A stretch of 64,000 nt of DNA from an uncultured Eubacteriales bacterium. Lineage in GTDB: Bacteria; Bacillota; Clostridia; Oscillospirales; CAG-272. The stretch covers positions 1-64,000 of the forward strand of contig CATYXQ010000001.1 of NCBI GenBank assembly GCA_958414825.1, in the 5' to 3' direction. The notes beneath the pieces were generated by a model. It did no database searches and was not told the origin of the DNA. It worked only from the letters and a program-made list of their open reading frames with translations. A program made the translations under genes and the position numbers. This document shows positions 16,161 to 26,500 of this stretch, piece by piece (positions within the stretch are counted from its first letter, which is position 1; each line of letters starts with the position of its first letter).

Positions 16161-17137
16161 CAACAAAAGAAACCGTACTTTCCATGCTGGAAGCAAACCG
16201 CGGCACGCCTCTGTCCGGTGCAAAAATGGCCGCGCACACAGGACTCAGCCGTACCGCGATATGGAAAGCGATTGAAGAACTTCGCCGCGACGGATATGAA
16301 ATTTCCGCAGTCACGCGCGAAGGATATACGCTCTCTTCAAACAGCGATGTATTGTCGGAATCCTGTCTTCGCAGTTTTGTCAAAACCAAAAATCTATCTT
16401 TTATTTTATATAAAAGCACCGAATCGACCAACGTTTGTGTAAAAGAACTGGCCGCTTCGGGTGCGCCGGAAGGCACGATCGTGCTTTCCGAAATGCAGAC
16501 CGCCGGACGCGGAAGAAGCGAAAAAAGCTTTTTTTCACCTGCCGGAACCGGACTGTATATGAGCATTTTACTGCGCCCCAAAATGTCCGCTGCCGATGCG
16601 TTGCAAATCACAACCTGCGCGGCGGTCGCCGTTGCGCAGGCGGCAGAAGCCGCTGCCAATCGCCCCGCAAAAATCAAATGGGTCAACGACGTATATATGG
16701 ACAACAAAAAAATCTGCGGCATTCTGACAGAGGGCTCCTTTAATCTGGAGAGCGGCGGACTGGAATACGCCGTTCTTGGCATCGGCGTCAATATGACGCC
16801 CCCGCCGAACGGATTTCCTCCCTCGATTCAACAAATTGCGGGCGCGCTGTTTGATACCAAACCGACGCATGACATTCGCTGCAAAATTGCAGCTGACATT
16901 TTAGACCGTTTCTTTACGCTGTACCGTGCCAACGAAAAGGGGGCTCAGCTTGCCGAGTACCGTCGGCGCAGTCTGCTGACCGGTCAAGAGATTTTTGTGC
17001 TGCGGGGATCGGAATGCCTTGCGGCCACAGCGCTTGGGATTGACGATGACTTTTGCCTGCATGTTCGTTACACGGACGGAAACGAAGCGCATCTGTCCTC
17101 GGGCGAAGTTTCGATTAAACCCATGCTAACCGTTTAA
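16142..17137 (+). CDS. birA: Bifunctional biotin ligase/repressor BirA
   Basis: The 331-residue protein has an N-terminal winged helix (LSGAKMAAHTGLSRTAIWKA) and a biotin-protein ligase domain: GRGR at 122-125, KIKWVNDVY, and LGIGVNM, followed by a small C-terminal SH3-like domain. It activates biotin to biotinyl-AMP, attaches it to carboxylase carrier domains, and as holo-repressor binds the operator upstream of bioY. The start at 16142 follows GGAGG with five-base spacing. A second in-frame ATG at 16157 forms an ATGA overlap with the bioY stop and is possible. Confidence 0.95.
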   Translation: MQVDFMTTKETVLSMLEANRGTPLSGAKMAAHTGLSRTAIWKAIEELRRDGYEISAVTREGYTLSSNSDVLSESCLRSFVKTKNLSFILYKSTESTNVCVKELAASGAPEGTIVLSEMQTAGRGRSEKSFFSPAGTGLYMSILLRPKMSAADALQITTCAAVAVAQAAEAAANRPAKIKWVNDVYMDNKKICGILTEGSFNLESGGLEYAVLGIGVNMTPPPNGFPPSIQQIAGALFDTKPTHDIRCKIAADILDRFFTLYRANEKGAQLAEYRRRSLLTGQEIFVLRGSECLAATALGIDDDFCLHVRYTDGNEAHLSSGEVSIKPMLTV

Positions 17138-17179
17138 AAAATAAAAATTTTTTATCTTCATATAATACATATGGCGAAA

Positions 17180-17226
17180 CAACAAACGCTCCCCGAATAA
17201 AATTCAGAGAGCGTTTGTTGTTTTTT
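17180..17226 (+). terminator. Terminator after birA
   Basis: CAACAAACGCTC (17180-17191) pairs with GAGCGTTTGTTG (17209-17220) and six T follow. It lies between the convergent birA and ispG ends. The minus-strand side has a poorer T tail. Confidence 0.85.
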
Positions 17227-17253
17227 AATATTTATGTGGCCGCATTCAAGCGT

Positions 17254-18336
17254 CTATAGCTTTTTTATTTCCTCAATCAAACGGGGAATAATTTCTTCCT
17301 CGGCGATTTTGCCCACGATCCGCCCCTTTTGAATCAGCACGGCTTCTCCACTTCCGCCGGCCACGCCAATATCGGCTTCCCGCGCTTCACCCGGACCATT
17401 CACCGCACAGCCCATCAGCGCGACGCGAACATCCTTTTCCAAAAGTCCCTCTGCTGCCGCCGCTTCTTCAAACTGACGTGCAAGCCCGATCAAATCAATC
17501 TTGGTTCTCCCGCAGGTCGGACAGGAAACAATGTTCATGCGCTTTTTATTGTCAAAACCAAGCGAAAACAGAATATCATGCGCCGCAGACACTTCTTCTG
17601 CCGGGTTGTCGGTCAGAGAAACGCGAACCGTATCTCCGATACCGCGCAACAGCATACCGCCGATCCCGACGGCGCCCTTAATCAGTCCCATACGGCCGCC
17701 GCCCGCCTCGGTCACGCCCAAATGCAGCGGATATGTACAGGCGTCGGCAAGCAATTCGTTTGCACGGGCCATTTCATATACGTCGGAGGACTTAACGGAC
17801 AAAACGATTTGGTCAAAATCAAACTTTTCCAGCAAACTGCAATGATACAGCGCGCTCTCCGCAAGCGCGGCTCCGGTCGGCGCACCGTGTTTGACCAAGA
17901 TCTCTTTCTCAAGCGAACCGCCGTTTACGCCGATCCGAATGGGAATCCCCTTCTCCCGGCAGGCATCCGCAACAGACCGAATTCGGTTTTCATCCCCGAT
18001 ATTGCCCGGATTAATCCGAATTTTATCCGCACCGGCCGCAATACACTCCAGCGCAATGCGGTAATCAAAATGAATATCCGCAACCAGGGGCACCTCGATT
18101 CCCGCTTCCTTAAGATAGGCAAACGTGCGCGCACTCTCGGTATCCGGCGCGGTCATACGGACAATATCACATCCCGCCGCCTCAAGCGCGCGAACCTGTG
18201 CAAGCGTGGCCGCCGTATCGTGCGGGTCGGTATTGGTCATCGACTGGACCGCAATCGGGTACCGTCCGCCGATCGTAACACGACCAACGCCTATCTCTTT
18301 TGCCTCCCTGCGAATCTGATTATAACGTTCTGTCAT
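17254..18336 (-). CDS. ispG: 4-hydroxy-3-methylbut-2-enyl diphosphate synthase (flavodoxin)
   Basis: IspG (GcpE) carries out the penultimate step of the MEP isoprenoid pathway, reducing methylerythritol cyclodiphosphate to HMBPP with a [4Fe-4S] cluster. The 360-residue protein has an N-terminal TIM barrel (IAVQSMTNTDPHD near 28-40) and the cluster cysteines in SCPTCGRT and MGCAVNGPGE. It is the last gene of the long minus-strand operon, seven bases after rseP. Together with dxr in the same operon it shows that this organism makes isoprenoids through MEP, feeding UppS. Confidence 0.97.
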   Translation of the reverse strand: MTERYNQIRREAKEIGVGRVTIGGRYPIAVQSMTNTDPHDTAATLAQVRALEAAGCDIVRMTAPDTESARTFAYLKEAGIEVPLVADIHFDYRIALECIAAGADKIRINPGNIGDENRIRSVADACREKGIPIRIGVNGGSLEKEILVKHGAPTGAALAESALYHCSLLEKFDFDQIVLSVKSSDVYEMARANELLADACTYPLHLGVTEAGGGRMGLIKGAVGIGGMLLRGIGDTVRVSLTDNPAEEVSAAHDILFSLGFDNKKRMNIVSCPTCGRTKIDLIGLARQFEEAAAAEGLLEKDVRVALMGCAVNGPGEAREADIGVAGGSGEAVLIQKGRIVGKIAEEEIIPRLIEEIKKL

Positions 18337-18342
18337 ATACCT

Positions 18343-19371
18343 TTACCTGAACAAATTTACAATATCCTTATACGTAATCAAAATCATCAATCCAAACAGG
18401 AGAATAATGCCAATAAAATGCACCATTCCCTCGTATTTGGGATTGACCGGCTTGCCTGTGACCATTTCCCAGAGTATAAATATCAGCCGACCGCCGTCAA
18501 GCGCCGGAAGCGGCAACAAATTAAACACGCCGAGATTCATACTGAGTACACAAACAAGATACAACAACTGTAAAGCGCCGGTTCTCGCCGCGTCGCTGAT
18601 TGCAGTCGTCACGCCGACCGGTCCGGAAACCGCCTCCATACCGACTCTGCCGCCAACCAAATCCAAAAGCGACTCCCAAATCATTTTCACCGTCGAAACA
18701 CTACGAAAGAATGTATGTTTCAGCACCGTTCCGATATTTTTGGCTTCTGCATACACCACAAAATCGGTTTTTCCGTACACCATTCCGGAAGAAATCTGCG
18801 TCGGGAACACAACGTCCGCAAGCGTCATGGTCTGCCCGTCTCGTACTATTGTAAGATCAATCGGCTCATAGCCGTCGTGTGCGATCTCATACACAACCTC
18901 GTTACCGGTATGCGTTTTTGAACCGTTAACGGCCAAAATGCGATCCCCGGGCTGCAGCCATTCATTGCTTGTCGCGTCTTCGCCAAACGAATATACAACC
19001 GTCGAAGCAAGGTTAGACGAAAACAGAACAACGACCAGCATCAGCAAAAGCGCCAACAAAATATTCATGCAGGCGCCGGCGGCAACAATCAAAAATTTCT
19101 GCCACGGACGTTTCTGAGAAAAGGAATCTTCTCCGTCCGCCGCCTCGTCTTCCCCTTTCATGCTGACAAAACCGCCGATTGGAAATACCCGCAAATTATA
19201 GCAGGTTCCCGTTTTACCTTTCCAGCCGAAAATCTTCGGCCCCATCCCCATGGAAAATTCATGCACACACACACCGCAGGCGCGCGCGACAAGGAAATGT
19301 CCCAACTCATGAATCAAAATCATCAGTCCGAACACCAAAAGCGCCACAATAATATATCCGACAGTTGCCAT
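18343..19371 (-). CDS. rseP: Site-2 intramembrane zinc protease RseP
   Basis: This membrane protease cleaves anti-sigma factors or signal-peptide remnants within the bilayer. The 342-residue protein starts with a hydrophobic segment holding the zinc motif HELGH at 21-25. A PDZ-type domain (NEWLQPGDRILAVNGSKTH) follows, and the third metal-ligand motif LPLPALDGGRLIF lies near the C-terminus with two further membrane segments. It sits between dxr and ispG, the usual place in Gram-positive bacteria. The substrate is not indicated by the sequence. Confidence 0.95.
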   Translation of the reverse strand: MATVGYIIVALLVFGLMILIHELGHFLVARACGVCVHEFSMGMGPKIFGWKGKTGTCYNLRVFPIGGFVSMKGEDEAADGEDSFSQKRPWQKFLIVAAGACMNILLALLLMLVVVLFSSNLASTVVYSFGEDATSNEWLQPGDRILAVNGSKTHTGNEVVYEIAHDGYEPIDLTIVRDGQTMTLADVVFPTQISSGMVYGKTDFVVYAEAKNIGTVLKHTFFRSVSTVKMIWESLLDLVGGRVGMEAVSGPVGVTTAISDAARTGALQLLYLVCVLSMNLGVFNLLPLPALDGGRLIFILWEMVTGKPVNPKYEGMVHFIGIILLFGLMILITYKDIVNLFR

Positions 19372-19380
19372 AGTACTCCT

Positions 19381-20523
19381 CTAAACCATGCGATATACAG
19401 CCGCGCGCGCCGTTCGGTCAGCGGCAAATATATCCTCCACGGTGATCTTGGTTTGATTTGCAAAGCCATCCATTGCCGTCTCTACTAAAGACGCAATTTC
19501 CAAAAAACGAATACGCCCGGACAAAAACAAATCCACCGCCGCCTCGTTGGCGGCGCTCAACACAGTTGGCATCAATCCGCCGACACTGATTGCACGGTAC
19601 GCCATTTTCAGGCAGCGAAACGTCTCCATATCCGGCTGCGCAAAAGTCAGCCGCCCCACCGAAAACAGATCAAGCGGCGCTGAAACGCCCGCAGCACGCT
19701 CGGGCCAGGTCAGCGCATACTGTATGCAGGAACGCATATCCGGTACGGCCATCTGGGCAAGTACAACATTATCAATATATTCAACCGCGCTGTGAATTAT
19801 ACTTTCACGATGTACGACTACCTGAATCTGATCCGGTCGCACACCGAACAGACGCACTGCTTCAATGACTTCAAGACCTTTATTCATCAGTGTAGCGCTG
19901 TCGATGGTAATTTTTTGTCCCATCGACCAAGTCGGATGCTTCAGTGCATCCGACGCCGTCACATGTTCCAGCGCCGCACGATCCATTCCGAAAAAAGGGC
20001 CGCCCGAAGCCGTAAGCAAAATTCGTTTGACTTCAGCGGGCTTTCCCGCCTGCAAGCATTGAAAAACAGCGCTGTGCTCACTGTCTACCGGCAAAATTTC
20101 TGCACCGTGCGCCGCCGCTTCGCGAAAGAGCAGTTCACCCGCCGCAACCAGCGGTTCCTTATTCGCAATCGCGATGCGCATCCCTCGCTTTGCGGCCGCC
20201 AGCGCAGGCATAAGACCGGCAAGACCGACAATCGCATGTACCGCCGCTTTCGCGGAAGTTCGCTCAATCAGTTCCAGTATGCCCGTTTCGCCGGCAAATA
20301 TTTTTATATCCGTGTCAGCAAGACGCTCCCGCAATTCCTTTGCCGCAATTTCGTCCGCCATTGCGCAAAAGCGGGGAGAAAACGCACGCGCCTGATCTTC
20401 CAGCAAAGCCGCATTCTTACCGCCGGTAAGCGCGTCTACCGAAATCCCCATCGCCGCCGCAACATCCAGCGCCTGTCTGCCGACAGATCCGCTTGACCCC
20501 AATACTGCAATTTGCCTGTCCAT
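19381..20523 (-). CDS. dxr: 1-deoxy-D-xylulose-5-phosphate reductoisomerase
   Basis: Dxr commits carbon to the MEP pathway by NADPH-dependent rearrangement of DXP. The 380-residue protein begins MDRQIAVLGSSGSVGRQ, an NADPH-binding GSSGSVG loop. It has the metal/substrate motif LPVDSEHSAVFQCL and GPFFGMDRAAL, and GQKITIDSATLMNKGLEV. The start at 20523 is preceded by AAGGGGA and lies ten bases after the cdsA stop. A longer open frame extends into cdsA but lacks a ribosome site. Confidence 0.97.
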   Translation of the reverse strand: MDRQIAVLGSSGSVGRQALDVAAAMGISVDALTGGKNAALLEDQARAFSPRFCAMADEIAAKELRERLADTDIKIFAGETGILELIERTSAKAAVHAIVGLAGLMPALAAAKRGMRIAIANKEPLVAAGELLFREAAAHGAEILPVDSEHSAVFQCLQAGKPAEVKRILLTASGGPFFGMDRAALEHVTASDALKHPTWSMGQKITIDSATLMNKGLEVIEAVRLFGVRPDQIQVVVHRESIIHSAVEYIDNVVLAQMAVPDMRSCIQYALTWPERAAGVSAPLDLFSVGRLTFAQPDMETFRCLKMAYRAISVGGLMPTVLSAANEAAVDLFLSGRIRFLEIASLVETAMDGFANQTKITVEDIFAADRTARAAVYRMV

Positions 20524-20533
20524 AAAAGTCCCC

Positions 20534-21373
20534 TTATCTGAATATAGAAAGCATAGACGGATTGGCAAGCAGCAGATACAGAATCGGCGCAACCGCGATT
20601 ACACTGTCAAAACGATCCATGATTCCACCGTGCCCAGGAAAAATTTTTCCGTAATCCTTAACGCCGCATTCCCGCTTAATAAAGGACGCAATCAGATCCC
20701 CGATCTGCGCGACCGCCGAAATCGCCACGCCGCATAAAAAGAGAGAAAGCAAGTGCGGACGCGATACATCAAACCACCGTGCATACAATATACCGCAGCC
20801 GACAAAAGCGGCGGCGGAAATAAGGGTTCCGCCAATCGCTCCCTCCACCGTCTTCTTCGGACTGACTTCAGGAATCAGCTTATGCCGCCCGAAAAGCATC
20901 CCCGAAAAATAGGCAAAAATATCGGTGGCAAAAGCGACAACCACGACCATGACAAGGAAAAACAGTCCGTGATTCGGAAGATCTCGGGTAGCTATCAGAC
21001 AGGAAAAGCCGCACACAATATACGCCGTACTCAAAAATACCCGCGCCGCCGTGGAAAACGGGATTTTTCCTTTTGAAAACATCGCATTCGCCAGCACATA
21101 GAGGCCGTACACATAAACTAAGGCAAATAATATCAACCCATCAAAACTGACGTTTGAAATCAGCCGAGTCGTAGCGGGCACAGCCAACGCCACGGCATAG
21201 GACGGCAGAGACAGCGCAAAATTTTTGTGCACGCCAAGGCAGCGAAGCATTTCAAACACCGCGCCAAGCGACAAAAGCGAAACCGCCAGCACAAGCAAAA
21301 AAGTGTCCGACCAATAAAGAATCGGAAGCGCCGCTAAAAGCAGGCATATACCTGTTAAAATTCTAACCAGCAT
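20534..21373 (-). CDS. cdsA: Phosphatidate cytidylyltransferase
   Basis: CdsA makes CDP-diacylglycerol, the branch-point precursor of anionic and zwitterionic phospholipids. The 279-residue polytopic membrane protein has about eight hydrophobic segments and the family signature FIKRECGVKDYGKIFPGHGG followed by IMDRFDS. It lies between uppS and dxr with three- and ten-base gaps, so the genes are co-transcribed. Confidence 0.96.
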   Translation of the reverse strand: MLVRILTGICLLLAALPILYWSDTFLLVLAVSLLSLGAVFEMLRCLGVHKNFALSLPSYAVALAVPATTRLISNVSFDGLILFALVYVYGLYVLANAMFSKGKIPFSTAARVFLSTAYIVCGFSCLIATRDLPNHGLFFLVMVVVVAFATDIFAYFSGMLFGRHKLIPEVSPKKTVEGAIGGTLISAAAFVGCGILYARWFDVSRPHLLSLFLCGVAISAVAQIGDLIASFIKRECGVKDYGKIFPGHGGIMDRFDSVIAVAPILYLLLANPSMLSIFR

Positions 21374-21376
21374 AGC

Positions 21377-22090
21377 TCAAAGTCCGCCATAGCGGCGTTT
21401 TCTCCTGTAAAATTCATCCACGATTTTGTCAATTTCATGCGGAGCGAGATCCGGCCAAAGCGTATCCGTAAAATACAGTTCCGCATACGCGGCCTGCCAA
21501 AGCAAAAAATTGGAAAGCCGAATATCCCCGCCAGTGCGCACGATCAAATCCGGATCGGGGCAATGCGCCGTGTATAGCGCACCGGCAACATCCGCCTCGG
21601 TCACATGCTTTGAGCCGCGCTCGATCAAAAGATTGCATGCATGCGCCAGTTCCGCACGAGAACCGTAATTCAGCGCGATGTTCAAAAGCAAATCCTTTTG
21701 CTCGGACATTGTTTCCACATCTGCGATCTTCTTTTGAAGCGTTTCCGGGAAAATGCTCTTGTCACCGAGAAAAACCAACCGGATATTGTTTTCATCCATT
21801 GAAGCAACCGCATCGTCTATATAATCGGACAAAAGGCTAAGAATTGCCTCTACTTCATGCTTTGGACGCTTCCAGTTTTCCGTAGAAAAAGCATAGACGG
21901 TGATGATCTTAATCCCGATATCGCCGCAGTAGCGAATCACCTTTTTAAAATTTTTCGCGCCGTTGACATGCCCATATTCACGCGGCATTGAACGCTTTTT
22001 TGCCCACCGGCCGTTGCCGTCCATAATAAACGCAACATGCCGCAGCCGCTCATCCGCCCTGACACAATGTTCTTTTTGTTTGAAAAACAT
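21377..22090 (-). CDS. uppS: Isoprenyl (undecaprenyl) diphosphate synthase
   Basis: This cis-prenyltransferase makes the C55 lipid carrier for peptidoglycan. The 237-residue protein has the catalytic Asp in HVAFIMDGNGRWAKKR (residues about 19-34), the FSTENWKRP segment and the substrate-binding C-terminal end RTGGDIRLSNFLLWQAAYAE. It sits between frr and cdsA and uses products of the MEP pathway encoded in the same operon. Confidence 0.97.
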   Translation of the reverse strand: MFFKQKEHCVRADERLRHVAFIMDGNGRWAKKRSMPREYGHVNGAKNFKKVIRYCGDIGIKIITVYAFSTENWKRPKHEVEAILSLLSDYIDDAVASMDENNIRLVFLGDKSIFPETLQKKIADVETMSEQKDLLLNIALNYGSRAELAHACNLLIERGSKHVTEADVAGALYTAHCPDPDLIVRTGGDIRLSNFLLWQAAYAELYFTDTLWPDLAPHEIDKIVDEFYRRKRRYGGL

Positions 22091-22164
22091 GGTTTCCTCT
22101 TAGCAAATTGGGCTGAAAGACGCGCTTTCAGCCCATAAAATTCTCTGCAAAAGCGCATAAACGC

Positions 22165-22719
22165 TTAAATGGACATGATCTCCTTATCCTTTTCAGCTGC
22201 AATCATGTCGATCTCCTTGATGAACCGATCGGTTAAATCCTGCACCGCTTTATCGCTTGCCTTGACCTCGTCCTCGGTCATCTCGCTGTTTTTCTTCATT
22301 TCTTTGGTTTTATCGTTAGCCTCACGGCGAATATTGCGCACGGCCACTTTTCCCTCTTCGCAGAGTTTTGACGCCTGCTTCACAAGCTCACGGCGACGCT
22401 CCTCGGTCGGCTGCGGGAACGCAAGGCGCAAAACTTTGCCGTCGTTTTGCGGCGTAATACCGACGTCGGAGGCTAAAATAGCCTTTTCAATATTTTTCAG
22501 CGTGCTTGCATCCCAAGGCGCAATCACAAGCGTACGGGGATCCGGAATCTGCACCGCCGCCATCTGAGCAATCGGCGTAGGAGTGCCGTAATAATCCACG
22601 GTTACGCGCGAGAGCACGTCGGGACTGGCTTTGCCCGCGCGAATCGTACCGAGATTCTGCCGAAGCGAAGCGATGGTTTTCTGCATTTTGCCCTCATATT
22701 CTTTGGTATCAAGTTTCAT
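22165..22719 (-). CDS. frr: Ribosome recycling factor
   Basis: The 184-residue factor splits post-termination ribosomes together with EF-G. The sequence runs from MKLDTKEYEGKMQKTI through the RAGKASPDVLSRVTVDYYG segment to the long three-helix bundle ending EIDMIAAEKDKEIMSI. TTGGAGGT lies eight bases before the ATG at 22719, which is preferred to an in-frame ATG 15 bases upstream. It follows pyrH by 18 bases, the usual order. Confidence 0.97.
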   Translation of the reverse strand: MKLDTKEYEGKMQKTIASLRQNLGTIRAGKASPDVLSRVTVDYYGTPTPIAQMAAVQIPDPRTLVIAPWDASTLKNIEKAILASDVGITPQNDGKVLRLAFPQPTEERRRELVKQASKLCEEGKVAVRNIRREANDKTKEMKKNSEMTEDEVKASDKAVQDLTDRFIKEIDMIAAEKDKEIMSI

Positions 22720-22737
22720 GGTGTCTACCTCCAAATT

Positions 22738-23454
22738 TTACTTTACAATCGTACCGATCTCCTCACCCATGACAGCTTTATAAATGTTGTCCGGATCGTC
22801 GAGACCGAATACAAGTATCGGTATGTGATTGTCCATGCAAAAGGACGTTGCCGTGGAATCCATAGCCGCAAGTCCGCGCGACAGGATTTCCTGATATGTA
22901 ATTTGATCAATTTTAGTTGCGCTTGCATCTTTGCGCGGATCGGCAGTATAGACGCCGTCAATATTCTTAGCCAGCAGCACAACGTCCGCATTGATCTCCG
23001 CCGCGCGAAGCACCGCCGCAGTATCGGTTGAGAAATAAGGCGATCCCAGCCCGCAGCCAAAAATCGTAACCCTGCCCTTTTCCAAATGACGGACAGCGCG
23101 ATTGCGGATATACGGCTCAGCCATCGCTTTCATTTCTACAGCCGTCATGACGCGCGTTGTCACGCCCACATGTTCAAACGCATCCTGAAGCGCAAGCGAA
23201 TTGATAACCGTAGCCAGCATCCCCATATGATCGGCGCGCACGCGATCCATATTTACGCCCTGCCGTCCGCGCCAGATGTTGCCTGCGCCGACCACAACGC
23301 CGACCTCGACGCCAACATCCACGCACTTTTTGATGACCACCGCAATCTCTCCGATAAAATCGTGATTGAAAATACCGTCCGCGTCCTTGGCCAGCGCCTC
23401 GCCGGACAGCTTGAGAAGCACACGTTTGTATTTTGGTTTCTCTGTATATAACAT
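22738..23454 (-). CDS. pyrH: UMP kinase
   Basis: PyrH phosphorylates UMP to UDP in pyrimidine nucleotide synthesis. It belongs to the amino-acid-kinase fold and is unrelated to eukaryotic UMP kinases. The 238-residue protein has LLKLSGEALAKD near the N-terminus, GAGNIWRGR in the nucleotide loop, and GSPYFSTDTAAVLRAAEI. It lies between polC and frr; the 93-base gap before it is the largest in this operon and could hold a secondary promoter. Confidence 0.97.
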   Translation of the reverse strand: MLYTEKPKYKRVLLKLSGEALAKDADGIFNHDFIGEIAVVIKKCVDVGVEVGVVVGAGNIWRGRQGVNMDRVRADHMGMLATVINSLALQDAFEHVGVTTRVMTAVEMKAMAEPYIRNRAVRHLEKGRVTIFGCGLGSPYFSTDTAAVLRAAEINADVVLLAKNIDGVYTADPRKDASATKIDQITYQEILSRGLAAMDSTATSFCMDNHIPILVFGLDDPDNIYKAVMGEEIGTIVK

Positions 23455-23547
23455 TTTTCTGAAAACACCTTTCCGACCTATCTTTTCTAACGTTTCTATT
23501 TTATACTAAAATGCGGGTTTTGTAAACCATTTTTGAAGAAAAAGACG

Positions 23548-26500
23548 TCAAAAGAAAGAAAACTGATTGGTTTCGTTCAGATTGTCCAAAACGCTGTTGC
23601 GAGTTAAAATTTCAACCACGCTTTTATTTAACTGCGCGCGCTCACGAAGTTCCTCAATGGAAAAAAACTCGCCCTCACCGCGCGCCTCTACAATTTTCTG
23701 CGCCGCCGTCTCTCCAAGCCCCCCAAGCGACGCAAACGGAAGCCGTATCTTTCCGTTTTCCGGCAAGAATGCCGCAGCATCCGATTTGTATAAATCCACC
23801 GGCAAAAACTGTATACCGCGCGCAAGCGCCTCCCGTACAAGCTGCAAAGCCGTGATCATTTCTGCGTCTTTCTGGGTCGCATCCTCCTTGGCGGAAAGTT
23901 CATCTATCTTGGCCGAAACCGCACCGCGCCCCCGCATAACAACTTCACCGTCAAACCCGCCGGGCGCCACGGTAAAGTAGGCGGCGTAAAACTCCATGGG
24001 ATAATAAATTTTATACCATGCCAGACGAATCGCACTCATAACATAAGCCGCAGCATGCGCTTTGGGAAACATGTATTTGATTTTTTTACAGGAAGCGATG
24101 TACCATTCCGGCACATTGTGCGCCAGCATTTCATCTTCCCATTCAGGCGTCAGTCCCTTACCCTTACGCACGGATTCCATAATTTTAAAGGCAAGACCGT
24201 TGTCAAGTCCGTGCCGAATCAAATACAGCATGATGCCGTCGCGCGTTCCCACAACCTCAGAAATCGTACAGGTGCCCTCGCGAATCAAATCCTGTGCATT
24301 GCCAAGCCACACGTCGGTGCCGTGTGTCAGCCCCGAAATCTGCAAAAGGTCGGCAAAGTTCTGCGGCTTTGCATCCACCAGCACACTCTGGATAAAACGC
24401 GTACCCATTTCAGGCAGACCAAGCGTTCCAAGCGGGCAGCCGATGTCGTCGGGCGTCACGCCGAGCGGCGCACAGGACAAAAACAGTTCATACGCCGAGC
24501 GGTCGTTCATTTTTACATCCATGACGCTGGTGTTTGTATACTTTTCCAACATCTTGTACTTGGTCGGCATATCGTGTCCGAGCTCGTCAAGTTTCAAAAT
24601 CGTATCATGCAGATACGAAAACTGAAAGTGCGTCGTCACAATATTGGATTTCGGGTCGTCGGCCGGATGCTGCACGGGCGTAAAATCATAAATGCTGTAT
24701 TCTTTCGGCACAACAATAATACCGCCGGGATGCTGTCCGGTCGTGCGTTTTACGCCGACGCAGCCCGCCACAAGGCGATCCACATCCGCCCGACAGAGCG
24801 AAATGCCGCGCTCCTCCAAATACTTGGATACAAAGCCGAACGCGGTCTTGGAAGCCAGCGTGCCGATGGTTCCCGCGCGGAAGACATTCTCACTGCCGAA
24901 CAGTTCCTCCGTGTATTTATGTACGCGTCCCTGCACATCGCCTGAAAAGTTCAGGTCAATATCCGGCGACTTGTCCCCATAGAAACCGAGGAACGTCTCA
25001 AACGGAATGTCGTGCCCGTCTCCGTGATAGGGCGCGCCGCAAACCGGGCAGTTTTTATCCGGCAAATCGAAGCCGGAACCGACTGAACCGTCGGTAAAAA
25101 ATTCGCTGTGCTTGCATTGCGGGCAGACATAATGCGGCGGCAGCGGGTTGACCTCCGAAATACCGGCCATGGAAGCAACAAAGGACGAACCGACCGAGCC
25201 GCGGGAACCTACTAAATACCCCTGGCTCTCGCTGTAGGCGACAAGCTTTTGCGCGATCATATAAAGCACCGCAAAACCGTGCTTAATGATCGAATCCAGT
25301 TCTTTGGCAAGACGCTTTTCCACAATTTCCGGAAGATTCTCGCCGTAAATAGAGCGAGCGCGCTCCCAGCACATGTGTTGCAGATCCTCCTCCGCCCCCT
25401 CCATAATCGGCGTATAGGTGCCTTTTGGGATTGGGCGGATTTCCTCAATCATATCATTGATACGATTGGTATTCGTCACCACAACCTCATAAGCGGTTTC
25501 CTTGCCGAGATAGCTGAACTCCTCCAGCATCTCCTCAGTGGTGCGGTAATACAGACCTATGTCCCGGTCGGCGTCCGAAAATTTGAGACCGGAGAGCAAA
25601 ATTTTTCGGTAGATTTCGTCTTCACGGTTCAAAAAATGCGCGTCGCACGTTGCGACTACCGGTTTACCGAGCTTTTTTCCGAGCGCAACGATCTTTCGGT
25701 TCAGATTGCGAAGTCCCTCGTCATCCGCCGCTTTTCCCTCCGCAATCAGAAAACGATTGTTGCAAATCGGCTGAATTTCCAGATAATCGTAAAACTCGGC
25801 GATTTTTTCGATTTCATCCTGCGAACGGCCGTCCAGCACCGCGCGGAACAGTTCGCCCGCTTCACAGGCAGAACCAATCAAAAGGCCGTCCCGGTATTGC
25901 TCAAGCACCGTCTTCGGAATACGGGGATTCCGCCGATAATAATCGAGATAGCTCATGGAAATGAGCTTATAGAGATTTTTTAAACCGGTCGCATTTTTCA
26001 CAAGCAGAATCTGGTGATAAGTGCGAAGCTTTAGGGGATCGGCGCTTTCGCTCATCGCGCCGTTGATGCGCTCAAGATTTGCAATCCCTTCGTTTTTCAA
26101 TTTCTCCGCCATTTTGAAAAAGATATGAGCCAGCATTTCCGCGTCGTCACAGGCACGGTGATGATTAAAATCTCCGAGGCCGTAATACTCCGCAAGTATA
26201 TCCAACTTATGCCGTTTCAGTTCAGGGTTGGCAAAGCGCGAAAGCGCAACCGTATCCATATACGGATTGTCAAACGGAATGTGCAATTGTTCTGCGGCGG
26301 CACGAATAAAGCTAATATCAAAATTGGCATTGTGCGCAATCAGCAGACGATCGCCGACAAAATCGAGAAAATCCGGAATGGCTTTCTCTATGCCAGGCGC
26401 ATCCGCGACCATTTCATCGGTAATACCGGTCAATTCGGTAATATTCTGCGGAATCGGCATCCCAGGATTGACGAAAGTATTGTAACGCGCAAGCACCCGT

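Noticed and set aside
17329..18573. A 414-codon plus-strand frame opposite ispG and rseP
   Set aside because: It crosses two well-supported genes antisense and has no family motif or ribosome site.
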